The notes: generated from the letters alone by a model not told the origin. 64,000 bases of DNA from an uncultured Gammaproteobacteria bacterium (GCA_958295835.1 OY282378.1:744001-808000), one strand, 5' to 3'. Numbered from the stretch's first letter, positions 33,844 to 42,883 are shown. Made by a program: numbers and translations.

Positions 33844-35073
33844 ATGAGCAGCCACCAAGCAAGCCGGAGGCCCATCCCCGGTGCGCTTTTCCGCCCGGGC
33901 GAAGGCGCCCGCCCCCCGTTTTTGGCTGGACGAGCCGCCGAGCAGCGCATCTTGGCGGACGCGGCGGCGGAACTTGATGGAAAAGATGAGCGGGGGAGGG
34001 CGAACATCCCCCAGAACATCATCCTGTACGGTCCCAGAGGCAACGGCAAGACGGCCCTGACGCTCTGGCTTCAGGATTTCACCGCCGACAAACCCCGCGG
34101 TTGGATGCCCGTGCGAATCAACGCCGGGGACTGCGGGGGCGACCCTGACGCACTCGCCCGGCTGCTGGCGCCGGAGCCTTGGCGAAAAAGGGTCATGGAG
34201 CGCGGATGGAGTGCGTCCGTCCTGGGCTTCGGGCTGTCCCTTCCCGCTCGACCCGACGATGGCTGGAGCGTAGCCCAGGCGTTGGCCTCCCGGCCCGCCA
34301 GCGTCCCATCCCTGGTGATCATCGACGAGGCCCACATGCTTGGGGCACGGGCGAGCAGACTGCTGTTGAACGCCAGCCACGAGCTGCGTGGTGCCGGCGC
34401 TCCGCTGCTGTTGGTGCTGGCGGGAACCCCGGAGCTGGAGGACACGTTGCGGTCGGCCGAGGCGTCCCATTGGGAGAGGGGGCACAAAATTCCCTTGGGT
34501 CGACTGGATGCCGAATCGGCCCCAAGCGCCCTTTTGGAGCCGTTGAAAAAGCACGGTGCGTCCATGACCGAAGACGCCTTGGACATTGCCATGCGGGAGA
34601 CCTTGGGCTATCCGTTCTTCCTTCAATTGTTTGGAAGACACCTGGTCGAGGCGATGAACGAAGCCAGGTCCGGCCAGGCCGACAAGGCCATCACGGAACG
34701 GGCGGCCAAGGCGTTCCATCCGGATCAGGGCGACTTCTGCAAGGGCAGGCGCAGTGAACTCAGGATCATTGGCGGCACCCTGCCCGCTGCCGCCGCCTGG
34801 GGCGCCATCAGGGGGTTCGGAGAGGGGGCGTCCTGCGACTTGGTGCTGGCCGCTATGGAACCGCACTGTGACGACGTGCATGACATCTGGCACCGCCTGC
34901 AGCGCAGCGGGATGTTGTGGGAGAAGGCGGAAGGCGTGGAGGCGGGCATCCCCAGCCTGCTGGACAGCACGGTGCGGTCGGCCGGGCCATCGGCAGACGC
35001 CGCCTACCAGGCAGGATTTGCAATCGGTCGTGAATGGGCGCAGTGGCGTGCCGCCTCTGCTGGCGCGGAATAA
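33844..35073 (+). CDS. AAA-family ATPase (ORC/Cdc6-like), single gene
   Basis: A 409-residue P-loop ATPase: Walker A LYGPRGNGKTALTLWL near residue 61, Walker B SLVIIDEAHMLG near residue 159, sensor-1-like LLLVLAGTPELEDTL. The order and the later helical region (LGYPFFLQLFGRHLVEAMNE) are those of Orc1/Cdc6-like and STAND-type ATPases found singly in accessory regions. The last ~100 residues may form a winged-helix domain. It has its own promoter and is followed within 5 bp by an IS fragment, suggesting cargo of a past mobile element. Role unknown. Confidence 0.75.
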   Translation: MSSHQASRRPIPGALFRPGEGARPPFLAGRAAEQRILADAAAELDGKDERGRANIPQNIILYGPRGNGKTALTLWLQDFTADKPRGWMPVRINAGDCGGDPDALARLLAPEPWRKRVMERGWSASVLGFGLSLPARPDDGWSVAQALASRPASVPSLVIIDEAHMLGARASRLLLNASHELRGAGAPLLLVLAGTPELEDTLRSAEASHWERGHKIPLGRLDAESAPSALLEPLKKHGASMTEDALDIAMRETLGYPFFLQLFGRHLVEAMNEARSGQADKAITERAAKAFHPDQGDFCKGRRSELRIIGGTLPAAAAWGAIRGFGEGASCDLVLAAMEPHCDDVHDIWHRLQRSGMLWEKAEGVEAGIPSLLDSTVRSAGPSADAAYQAGFAIGREWAQWRAASAGAE

Positions 35074-35076
35074 CGG

Positions 35077-35271
35077 TCATTGGCGCCGGTGCGATGACTT
35101 GTTGATGACGAACTTCGCCGCAATGTCACTCCATCCCTCCGCGCCACTGACCACCGCGCACACGCACAACACGATGACATCAATCAACTCATGCTTCTTG
35201 TTCCTATCGACTCGCGGATCCTCCAGCTTCGAGAAATGCTCAATCAAACTTTCAGGTGCCGTCGTGTCCAT
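35077..35271 (-). pseudogene. ISAs1-family transposase, N-terminal fragment
   Basis: MDTTAPESLIEHFSKLEDPR and then HELIDVIVLCVCAVVSGAEG are the start of an ISAs1-family DDE transposase (normally about 370 residues). Family-like sequence ends at WSDIA, about 35128, and a short foreign tail follows, so only some 50 codons survive. It faces the AAA ATPase gene tail to tail. Confidence 0.8.
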
Positions 35272-35340
35272 TTCCTGCCATCTCCATCTCTTTGACGAAG
35301 AGGCCATTAGATCACAGAACTTGTTGATGTCAATAGAATT

Positions 35341-35619
35341 TTAGCGATCTCGCCCTGGCACGCTCCCCAGGGCCATCGCGGAGCGGAACACCGATTCGAG
35401 TGGTTCTGGACCGGCCACAGCAACATCGTCGTGGTGGACCAGCGCACGGGCGTCCGACTCCGTAGAAGGGGACGGGTGCTCACGTTCGCAGGACGGAACG
35501 CACCGGAGCAGGCACAACGCCTGGTAGACAAGCTGAACGGCCACGGAAGCGCGAAGGAGCAGGCGTTGCGCGAAGTCTCCTTGTCGGGGGCGCGCACGAG
35601 CGGGCGGTGTGGGCGATGA
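35341..35619 (+). other. Open frame of unknown origin before the GT22 gene
   Basis: An uninterrupted frame reads FEWFWTGHSNIVVVDQRTG and then GRVLTFAGRNAPEQAQRLVD, overlapping the start of the mannosyltransferase by a few bases. It has no clear start codon and abuts the ISAs1 fragment, so it may be the 3' end of a truncated gene. It is not a family I recognise. Confidence 0.35.
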
Positions 35620-37229
35620 AGAAGGCCGAGCCGGGATTCGTGGTGGCAGCACTGGCGGCGGGATTCGTCCTGCGGGCGACGATCGCCCTGCAGGGCGACG
35701 CGATGATGCACCCGGACGAGATCCACCAGGTCCTGGAGCCGGCCCACAAGCTGGTGTTCGGCAGCGGGTACACGTGGCCGGAGTTCCACTACGGCGCGAG
35801 GCAATGGTGGCTGGCGGGGCTCGCGGCGGCGGTGATGTGGATGTCGGAGGCGGTCGGAGCGGGAGAGCCCAGGATCTACTTGCCGGCGATCGAGCTGGTG
35901 TTCTGTGCACTCTCGCTGCTGGTGCCCTACGGGATGTACCGGTTCGCAACGCAGGCCTACGGCGAACGCACGGGCCGCCTCGCACTGGTCGCAGGCGTCG
36001 GGTGGTACGAGCTGGTGGTGCTCGCGCCCAAACCGATGACGGAGTTCGTGGCCGCAGGGCCGCTGTTGCTGTTGATGGCAGCCGCAGCAAGGAAGGAAGG
36101 GGCGCGGACGAACCGCGAAGCATGGTGGGCAAGCGGGCTCGCCGCCGCGACGGGGGCACTGCGCATGCAATACGCACCGGTCGCAGCAGCCATGCTCTGC
36201 ATCGTCGCCTGGAGGTCGCGGGCCGGACGGCGATGGGTACTGGCGGGAAGCTTGGCGGCACTGGCCATCGCCGTAGGAGCCGTCGACGGATGGATTTGGG
36301 ACGGCACCCCCTTCCACTCGTACCTGACGAACGCACGATGGAACTTGGCGATGCCGAGACCCGGGGAGACGCCCGCCTGGCTGATCCTGGTCCAGGCCGC
36401 GGGTGCCAGCCTGGGAGCAGGGCTGGTCATGCTGGCCGTCGCGTGCGCGAGACCGAAGCGGTACGGATGGATCGTGCTCGGAGCCGGGATGGTGATCGCC
36501 CTGCACCTGGTGCCGGGACACAAGGAGTACCGGTTCTTCTACATAGTCATCCCGTTGTGGCTGGTGGTGGGAGCAGACGTGCTGGCGAGGGCGCGAAGAC
36601 CCATGCGGAGGGTGGCTGGCGCAAGCTTCGCGCTTCTAAGCGCGGCGGGATTGATGGAAATGCTCCCGCTACACAAGGAAGTCTGGCGCAGCACCCATAC
36701 GCCTGGAGCAGTGGAGATCACGTTCAAGGACACGGACCCGGTCATCACGCTCTACCGCTGGCTGCGTACACAGGAGAACCTCGAAGGGATATGGCACCGC
36801 GAACGCAAGGCGGTGACACTCAATGGATGGAGCCTGCTGCACAGGGCCGTGCCCTGGTACGACGAATCGCAGGGCAGGGCGCGGCGCCTGGACGAGAGCG
36901 GCGCATGGGCAAGCGAACACGTCTCGCACATCGTCACGAGCGATCCAAGATGGTCGCTGAGGGGGTTCGACGAGGTGAAGCAGATCGGGCGATACAGAGT
37001 GCACCAGCGCCGGCTGAATGCGGACAAACCGGTGCGGAAGTGGAAGGCCTACCGGCCGAACATGGCGGCCTCGTGGCCCGAAGCACGGTTGCTGGAAGAC
37101 ATCGCCCCAGGAAGGGGCAAGATCCCCGAGTGCCACGGGATCGAGATCGAAGGGGCAAGGGAAGATTGGTGCCGGGGAATGGGGATCAACACGGAGAGTT
37201 CGAGCCGCCTGCATGATCACGCGAACTGA
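35616..37229 (+). CDS. GT22-type mannosyltransferase (PIG-B/ALG9-like)
   Basis: A 537-residue polytopic membrane protein. Near the N-terminus it reads MMHPDEIHQVLEPAHKLVFG and WPEFHYGARQWW; an early loop with HPDE followed by W-E-x-x-Y/H-G-x-R is the acidic catalytic signature of GT22 enzymes (Alg9/Alg12/PIG-B), which use polyprenyl-phosphate mannose on the outer membrane face. HKEYRFFYIVIPLW matches the later conserved H-K-E/D-x-R-F motif. A polyprenyl-phosphate-mannose synthase gene follows. Codon use (many GGA, ACG, AGG codons) differs from the neighbours, a sign of transfer. Confidence 0.82.
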   Translation: MKKAEPGFVVAALAAGFVLRATIALQGDAMMHPDEIHQVLEPAHKLVFGSGYTWPEFHYGARQWWLAGLAAAVMWMSEAVGAGEPRIYLPAIELVFCALSLLVPYGMYRFATQAYGERTGRLALVAGVGWYELVVLAPKPMTEFVAAGPLLLLMAAAARKEGARTNREAWWASGLAAATGALRMQYAPVAAAMLCIVAWRSRAGRRWVLAGSLAALAIAVGAVDGWIWDGTPFHSYLTNARWNLAMPRPGETPAWLILVQAAGASLGAGLVMLAVACARPKRYGWIVLGAGMVIALHLVPGHKEYRFFYIVIPLWLVVGADVLARARRPMRRVAGASFALLSAAGLMEMLPLHKEVWRSTHTPGAVEITFKDTDPVITLYRWLRTQENLEGIWHRERKAVTLNGWSLLHRAVPWYDESQGRARRLDESGAWASEHVSHIVTSDPRWSLRGFDEVKQIGRYRVHQRRLNADKPVRKWKAYRPNMAASWPEARLLEDIAPGRGKIPECHGIEIEGAREDWCRGMGINTESSSRLHDHAN

Positions 37230-37318
37230 GCGATGTCGTGGAGCAAGGGGGAGAGAAACATGGACACCCGAAGCGAGCCGGTATGCTGGACGGACCCAGG
37301 ACACGAACAGGAGAGGCA

Positions 37319-38155
37319 GTGAAGGAGAAGACGGCGCCAACGAACGTGTGCTTCGTCATCCCGACATACAACGAAGCTGCGAACATCGTACCGCTCCTGA
37401 AGCGGTTGACGGAGCTGCACCCGGACGAGCAGACACGGTTCCTGATCGTCGACGACAAGAGCCCGGACAAGACGGGCGAGCGGGTACGGGAATTCGCGAG
37501 GACGGACAATCGAGTCAGCCTCCTGGAGGGACCCCGGCGGGGACTCGGACAGGCGTACGCACGGGGGATGGTCCACGCGATGGAAAGATTGGACGCGGCG
37601 ATGGTCATCCAAATGGACGCGGACTTCTCCCACGATCCCGCGGACGCGGGAAGGCTCCTGGCCAAGTTGACGGAAGAAGAGCCAGAAGGGGAAACCGAAA
37701 GGAAGGAGGGACAAGGGAGGGAAACAGCGGACGTGGTGATCGGAAGCCGCTATGTCGTCGGCGGGTCGCTCGACCCGAGCTGGGGGGTGGGGCGGAGGAT
37801 GCTGTCGCGATGGGGGAACCGGTTCGCGCGATGGGCGATCAGGACAGAAGCAGTACGGGACTGCACCGCGGGGTTCAAGGCAATCCGGGCGGAGGCGCTG
37901 CGCGCGGCGAAGGTCGGGGAGATCAAGACAAGGGGGCATACGTTCCAGGTGGTGCTACTGCACCGGCTGATGAAGGCGGGAGCAGAAGTAGTGGAGGAGC
38001 CCATCCACTTCCAGGACAGGAAACAAGGCAAAACGAAATTGGATGGCAGGAGCATCGTGGAATTCTGGTGGAGCCTGATGCGAATACGGTGTAAGCGGGG
38101 GAAGAAACGGACGATGGGTGGTGTGCGCAAAGCACAGGGACGAGTACGGGGCTGA
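37319..38155 (+). CDS. Polyprenyl-phosphate mannose synthase-like GT2 glycosyltransferase
   Basis: A 278-residue GT2 enzyme of the DPM1 type: CFVIPTYNEAANIVPLL, RFLIVDDKSPDKTG, the metal-binding VIQMDADFSHDPADAG, and DCTAGFKAIRAEALRAA. It lacks the C-terminal membrane domain of some homologues. It should transfer mannose (or another hexose) from a GDP-sugar to a polyprenyl phosphate, making the donor for the flanking GT22 enzymes. The GTG at 37319 with AGGAG five bases upstream is preferred over ATG 37283. A hairpin starts three bases after the stop. Confidence 0.8.
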   Translation: MKEKTAPTNVCFVIPTYNEAANIVPLLKRLTELHPDEQTRFLIVDDKSPDKTGERVREFARTDNRVSLLEGPRRGLGQAYARGMVHAMERLDAAMVIQMDADFSHDPADAGRLLAKLTEEEPEGETERKEGQGRETADVVIGSRYVVGGSLDPSWGVGRRMLSRWGNRFARWAIRTEAVRDCTAGFKAIRAEALRAAKVGEIKTRGHTFQVVLLHRLMKAGAEVVEEPIHFQDRKQGKTKLDGRSIVEFWWSLMRIRCKRGKKRTMGGVRKAQGRVRG

Positions 38156-38157
38156 CC

Positions 38158-38186
38158 GAACCGCCCCGGGAAACCCGGGGCGGTTC
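38158..38186. terminator. Strong hairpin after the GT2 gene, made from an IS end
   Basis: GAACCGCCCCGGG-AAA-CCCGGGGCGGTTC forms a perfect 13-bp stem with a 3-base loop. No T-tract follows. One arm with loop (38187-38166, minus strand) equals the first 22 bases of an IS3-family left end also present at 40738 and 47475, so it may be an IS scar acting as terminator. Confidence 0.65.
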
Positions 38187-38202
38187 ACACGTCATCTTGA
38201 AT

Positions 38203-38450
38203 TGGAGTTGCCCCGATTCAGTGGACAGAGAAGGGCTTGGGTTTCATGCAGCGTCCTGGTAGCTCCTCTCGAAGGCGATGGGGGATTGCCGACCGAGGCC
38301 CTGGTGACGACGATGCGGGTGATACCACCCCTCGATGAACTCGAAGAGTGCTCTGCGCGCCGGGTGATGAGCCTGCCCCCGGCTTGACCGGGGGTCGTGG
38401 AAGTGCGTGCGGTCGAGCAGCTCCCATTCGAAGGAGACACCGCGCCTTGC
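38203..38450 (-). pseudogene. IS3-family orfB transposase, C-terminal fragment with inverted-repeat end
   Basis: On the minus strand the end of an IS3-type integrase-domain transposase is visible: FEWELLDRTHFHDP, then ARRALFEFIEGWYHPHRRHQ and GRQSPIAFERS before the stop at 38244. Beyond the stop, GGAGTTGCCCCGATTCAGTGG (38205 onward) resembles the terminal repeat of the IS3 element at 46689. The catalytic Asp residues are absent, so this is only the 3' end. Confidence 0.75.
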
Positions 38451-38500
38451 GCCGAATCGTACGGGCCGAGGCGCGGCGACAGGAAATCGACTCGCCTCCG

Positions 38501-40225
38501 TCATTCCGGTGCGACGAAGCGAATGTTGTTGTCGGCCGGTGGAGGCGCGGCGTCCGGGTATATGCGGTTACCGAACCGCGTGTCGAACATGTTGTCGGTA
38601 ATCGTCGGATTGAAGCCCTGCCACCGGCGCACCGGAGATCGGTTGTCCTCGCGGCGCAGGATGCGGACGTTGCCGAACGCCTTCTCCGTCACGTAGCCGG
38701 AAACGGCGAGGTTCGGGTCCTGGGACACGAGATGGCTGACCGAGGTCCGAAGCGCTTCCGCGTCCTTGTGCAGATCGTTGCCGCGCCCGGTGCGCGAGTC
38801 GTAGAACGGTACCTTGCGGTGCAGATGATAGTAACCGGGGGTGTTGGCATAAACACGGTCGACCTGCCACACGCCAGCCACGCCGGGCGCGCTGGCGAGA
38901 TAGCGGTAGGCGGCGAAAGTGGGATCCTGCCCGCGGATGAACTTGATGGTCCCGGCATAGGTTGAATCGTACACCTTCTGCTGGAAGGGCAACGCATTGA
39001 GGATCCCGGCCAGGGAGACCGCTGCGAATACGGCGCCGGCCAGCCCATACACCTGAATCGGACGGCCCGTGCGGGCGGCGAGCTGCGCCACGACGCCGGC
39101 GCCGACAAGGAGCCAGAGCGGCATGAAGGCGAAGACGTAGCGGTAGTCCTTGTGCGCCTGCGCGGAATGGGTGAACAGGAGCAGGGCGATGAGCAGGAGC
39201 AGGAAGCCGTAGCGGCGCGGGTCGCGCAGGGCCGCGGCGATGCCGAGCGCACTCAGCCCCCCGCCGGTGAACAGAAGCCACCAGAAGTATTCATGAACCG
39301 GCCGCGCGGCTCCGGCGGCCTCTCTGTCGACGGTGAGGTTGAAGGCGAGATACGAACGGAACGAGTGGAACAATCCGGCGTCCCACGTCACCGCGTCGAA
39401 TACGCCGACCGCGAGGAAGAACACGCCCGCGGCGAGCGCGAGTTGCGCCTTCGCGCCCTTTCCGACGCGCAGCAGGAACAGGCCGAGCAGGGCCAGCGCC
39501 AAGGGCGCGTACTGTATCCGGACCGCCGCGGCCAGCACCGCGAAGAAAGCCACCGGCCAGACCACCCCCGGCCGGTTCGGCGATGGCCGTACGCACAGGG
39601 CCAGCAACACCGTCAACAGGGCCGCGGCGACGAACTCGGTCATCGGCTTGTGGGCAAAGCCGACCAGCTCGTACCAGAGCGCGCCGGCTATCAGCGCGAC
39701 CCGCGCCGCGGTCTCGTCCAGGTGCCGCCGCGCAAAAAAGTACATTCCGGCGGGAATCAGCAAGGAAACCGCGCAGAACGTCAACTCGACCCCGCCGACG
39801 TACCACATCGGATGACCGAGACCGGCGGCGTCCAGCAACGCGATCACCCCGGCGGCCAAACCGGGCACCAGCCACGAACGCACGCCGTAGAAGATCTCCC
39901 AGTAGACGACGCCGTTGCCGAAGACTGCATCGTGCGCCGGCTCCAGGTACTGCATGATCTCGTCGGGGTGCAGTATGAAGTCGCCGGAGAGGGCGATGGC
40001 CGCACGCACTGCGAACGCCGCCACGAGCACCGGCCACAGGAACTTCCAGACCGGTGCATCGGGCGTTTGCGGGTGCAACAGGACCCCCGGCGCGGCGTTC
40101 AGCGCCGAACGAAGGCGCGCCCAGCCGCGCTCGCGCGGCTCCCGGAGCGCGACCGAAGGACGGCTATGCCGTCGCGGCCTGCTCCCGCGGCGTGCCTTCC
40201 CGGTTTTTCCGCTCGTCCTGCCCAT
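38501..40225 (-). CDS. GT22-type mannosyltransferase, second copy
   Basis: A 574-residue membrane protein related along its length to the 35616 gene: FILHPDEIMQYLEPAHDAVFG, YWEIFYGVRSWLVPG, GFAHKPMTEFVAA, AHKDYRYVFAFMPLW. An Arg-rich cytoplasmic N-terminus of about 55 residues precedes the first helix. Predicted to add mannose from polyprenyl-phosphate mannose. Its codon use is ordinary for the window, unlike the 35616 copy, so the two have different histories. It converges on the IS3 fragment. Confidence 0.82.
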   Translation of the reverse strand: MGRTSGKTGKARRGSRPRRHSRPSVALREPRERGWARLRSALNAAPGVLLHPQTPDAPVWKFLWPVLVAAFAVRAAIALSGDFILHPDEIMQYLEPAHDAVFGNGVVYWEIFYGVRSWLVPGLAAGVIALLDAAGLGHPMWYVGGVELTFCAVSLLIPAGMYFFARRHLDETAARVALIAGALWYELVGFAHKPMTEFVAAALLTVLLALCVRPSPNRPGVVWPVAFFAVLAAAVRIQYAPLALALLGLFLLRVGKGAKAQLALAAGVFFLAVGVFDAVTWDAGLFHSFRSYLAFNLTVDREAAGAARPVHEYFWWLLFTGGGLSALGIAAALRDPRRYGFLLLLIALLLFTHSAQAHKDYRYVFAFMPLWLLVGAGVVAQLAARTGRPIQVYGLAGAVFAAVSLAGILNALPFQQKVYDSTYAGTIKFIRGQDPTFAAYRYLASAPGVAGVWQVDRVYANTPGYYHLHRKVPFYDSRTGRGNDLHKDAEALRTSVSHLVSQDPNLAVSGYVTEKAFGNVRILRREDNRSPVRRWQGFNPTITDNMFDTRFGNRIYPDAAPPPADNNIRFVAPE

Positions 40226-40281
40226 ACGTGTCTTCTCGAATCGACGATCCCCGTCCTCGACGGATCAGGGACGCGTTCTCC

Positions 40282-40740
40282 TCAAGGCTCTCCGTCCAGG
40301 TGCCGCAGGACGAGCACGCCGCGGTTGCCGGTATCGAGCGGCGTGAAGGCGTGGACGTTCAGCTCCGGGCACTGCGTCGGGTAGGGGTAGACATCCAGCC
40401 GGGCGGCGACCTCGTAGCGGGCGGCGAACCGCTCCAGCGGCCCCCGGGCCAATCCGCCGAAGCCGACGATCCAGTCGGGCGTATTCTCATCGACGTAGAG
40501 CGGCGCCCGCAACGCCGCCACCTTCTCCTTCGGGAGCGGTGTGTTGCGGTCCAGAAGGCAGCAGAACCGCACGTGGTGGCCAGCGTAGAACGTCAGCGCC
40601 TCGCGGTCGGCGAAGCCCGGGACGTACACCAGATCGTTCCTTTCGGCATTGCGCAGCAGATAGTCGGAGACGACGGAGATGGAGTCGCGGTACGGCCGGT
40701 GCACCTCGCGGACGAACTGAACGAGGTGCGTCCCGAGTGA
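40282..40740 (-). pseudogene. C-terminal remnant of a membrane glycosyltransferase-like protein
   Basis: About 150 codons reading FVREVHRPYRDSISVVSDYL, NDLVYVPGFADREALTFYAG and TPDWIVGFGGLA, ending with a normal stop at 40282. This looks like the periplasmic C-terminal domain that follows the helices in GT39/GT83-like glycosyltransferases. All upstream sequence is lost: the frame begins exactly at an IS end (40738). Its place after the GT22 gene suggests it belonged to the same glycosylation cluster. Confidence 0.55.
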
Positions 40741-40785
40741 ACCGCCCCGGGTTTCCCGGAGGGTGATTTGCTTGAGTCAGGCGGC
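40738..40785 (+). repeat. IS3-family left-end fragment
   Basis: TGAACCGCCCCGGGTTTCCC at 40738 and a following GAG..TTG.TTGAGTC pattern match the start of the IS piece at 47475-47520. About 48 bp of IS end remain, with no transposase. It cuts the glycosyltransferase remnant from the CRISPR repeat and ATPase remnant. Confidence 0.65.
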
Positions 40786-40800
40786 CATCGCCGACTCTCG

Positions 40801-40829
40801 CGGTTCATCCCCGCTCGCGCGGGGAACAC
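40801..40829 (+). CRISPR. Solitary type I-E-like CRISPR repeat
   Basis: A 29-bp sequence beginning CGGTTCATCCCCGC, with CTCGC in the middle and ending GCGGGGAACAC, agrees with the common type I-E repeat including its CCCCGC/GCGGGG stem. No second repeat occurs at 61-bp spacing on either side and no cas gene is in the window, so this is a single orphan repeat lying between an IS end and the broken end of an ATPase gene. Confidence 0.75.
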
Positions 40830-42249
40830 GTATCCCACCCGGAAGACGTCCGGGATGTTCACCCGGCCGTCGTAGAGGCGTTGAAAGACACCCAGCGATT
40901 CGAGATCTTGGCGAACGCCGTCGAGGCCCTCGTCGAGATGGCGGGGAGGCAGCCTCGGCCCACTCTGTTCGATCTCTTCGGTCAAGCGATCGAGGACGCG
41001 CTCGCTCCGCCAGCGTTCCGCGAAGTCGTCGAACTCGCAGGGCACGGACATCCCCCGGCGAGGGGGCGCATCACCCGCTCCATCCACGGGTAGTCCTCCT
41101 GAAGCTCCCCGACCCGGATCTTCGAAGCTTCCTGCACGCCTCGCCGGATGCCGTCGGGATGCAGGGCGTTCGCGTGCTCCGGATGCTGGTCCGCGGTGTG
41201 CTCGGCCGCTGTTCGCAATGCCACGAGAAACGAGCGGGCGCTCACCCTCCCCTCGGCGTCCGACAGATGGTTCTGGATTCAGATGTACGGAACGCCGCGT
41301 CTCGGTCCGCGCCCCATCCATCGTCCGGCAATGCCGTGAAACTTCTCTTCCTGCTGTTCCTCGTTGCGATCAGCCGGCGGGGAACGGAGAACACGCTTGT
41401 CTTGTCAATCGCCACCGAGCGCCAATCGCCGTCCCGGAGGAATTTCCGAAAGACATCGCCGTTCCGTCCGTTCACCAAGTGGTGCCACAACAGGCCATAC
41501 AGCTCACGGCGGGACCAGCTCAGATCGACCTTCGAGGCAAGCACCTTCGATGCATCCGGGAAGTCCGTGGTCCTGCCGGCGTCAGCCTGATCGGATCGCA
41601 GAAAGACCTTCACCCGAAGCTTCCGGTAGGAGCGCATATCAAGCGCGGTTTGCAGCAGGCCGCGGATCGCCCGAGACGCCTCGTTCCAATCGTCGGCGCA
41701 ACGGTCCAGACCGTCGAAGACGACCATGAAGTGGGCGCCCTTCCAGTCGAATTCCGCGTCGCGTTCCTGAAACAGGCGCTCGATGGTCTCCGGGTTGTCG
41801 GCGACGTACTTCGTCCGCTTCCGCCACGAATCCTGTTGCCGGAGCGGATGTTCGTCCTGCGCGAGCTGCCACGCCGGTATCGCTCGCCAGACGGTCCGCG
41901 GCTCGAAGCCGGAACTCATCAGCTCCCGCAGCGTGTCCTTGCCCGGATACTCGTCCGGCGCCGGCCTGACCCCGAACCCGGTCCGCACCTCGGTGTGCTC
42001 GTTCAACGGCGGTCGATCATCCGACTGTCCAATGAGCCGCCGCACCCGGCCGTCCTGAAGCGCGCTTCACCAGAAGGTCTTTCCGGCGCCGCGCATCCCG
42101 GTGACCAGCAGGCGGTCCGGGTCCAGTGCCTTGAGGTGGGAGCGGGGCAGATACACGTGCTCGGGCGCCGGCGGCTCGCCGTGGCTCGTCCCTTCGGGCA
42201 GCCTGGCGAGCGCTTCGCGCGCCGCCCCGACGTCGATTGCCTGGGCCAC
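40830..42249 (-). pseudogene. P-loop ATPase of an accessory two-gene system, inactivated
   Basis: From a GTG at 42249 the product begins AQAIDVGAAREALARLPEG and reaches a Walker A VTGMRGAGKTFW; the next codon is an in-frame TGA (42069-42067) where Trp is expected. The frame then resumes (GAHFMVVFDGLDRCADDWNE is Walker B), shifts near 41355, meets another TGA in place of Trp (41281-41279, PYI-stop-IQNHL), shifts again near 41055 and ends at the CRISPR repeat (VNIPDVFRVGY). Total about 470 codons. The first 90 residues and the C-terminal SARSFLVALRTAAE region suggest one ATPase of unknown accessory function. Clearly dead. Confidence 0.7.
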
Positions 42250-42690
42250 TACCCCGCTCCGTCGCCGCTCGCTTCCACGAGTCTATCGAAACGTCCCAGG
42301 AACCGGGCATAGGCCTGGTCCACGGTCGTCTGCTCCAGGTCGCGCAACGAGGTACCCGCGGCAAGGCCGCGCGTCCAGTGGACGGCGATGGGATCGTGGG
42401 GGGCACCTTCATCGTCCAGATCGAACGAGAACGCTTCGCCGGAGTCGGCAGAGGCGTTCGCATCGTCGTACAGATGTTCCCGGAACAGGTCCCATGCCTT
42501 TTGCCGAAACCTCAGCAGATACCGCTCCGTCCAGCTCGGGGGTCAGCGCTTAGACGAGCGACAGGCGATCCCTGATACTCGGTGCGAGGCCGTGGCTCTG
42601 CCAGTGATGGAAGAGAATCCCGTAGTCGGTCCAGTTGCTCTCCGAATCGGTGGCGAACAGCAGGACCAGCGCCCCGGGAACAGCGCTATT
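42249..42690 (-). pseudogene. C-terminal remnant of the ATPase partner gene
   Basis: The last part of a gene ending at TAG 42251-42249, which overlaps the GTG of the ATPase gene (TAGTG). Its final segment reads WTERYLLRFRQKAWDLFREH and DPIAVHWTRGLAAGTSLRDL. An upstream piece in another frame (VLLFATDSESNWTDYGILFH, SIRDRLSLV) joins after one stop and one shift near 42550. Beyond about 42690 nothing similar remains. Family not recognised; the overlap shows it was co-expressed with the ATPase. Confidence 0.5.
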
Positions 42691-42883
42691 GACGCGGATT
42701 GATGAAGAGGGCCTTGAAGCGAGTGTCGAGTCAGGGTAGCGGAGTCGAGCCGGTCGGCAGCAGGGCTTCGACCTCGGCAATCCTTCGTCGCATGATCGCG
42801 AAACGATCGTGTGGAGGTTCAGTATCGTGGACCAGGAGTGAACATGGAGCGCCGCAGCATTCCTCCCGTCCCAGACCTGACGA

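Noticed and set aside
38501..38504. Full-length IS3 transposase overlapping the second GT22 gene
   Set aside because: Only the last ~70 codons of orfB show family residues; upstream sequence belongs to the GT22 gene on the same strand.
40738..40829. A working CRISPR array
   Set aside because: Only one repeat is present; neither flank has a second copy at spacer distance, and there are no cas genes.
41279..42069. Recoding of TGA as Trp in the P-loop ATPase gene
   Set aside because: Many intact genes of the window end in TGA, and the same ATPase gene also carries frameshifts, so decay is simpler.
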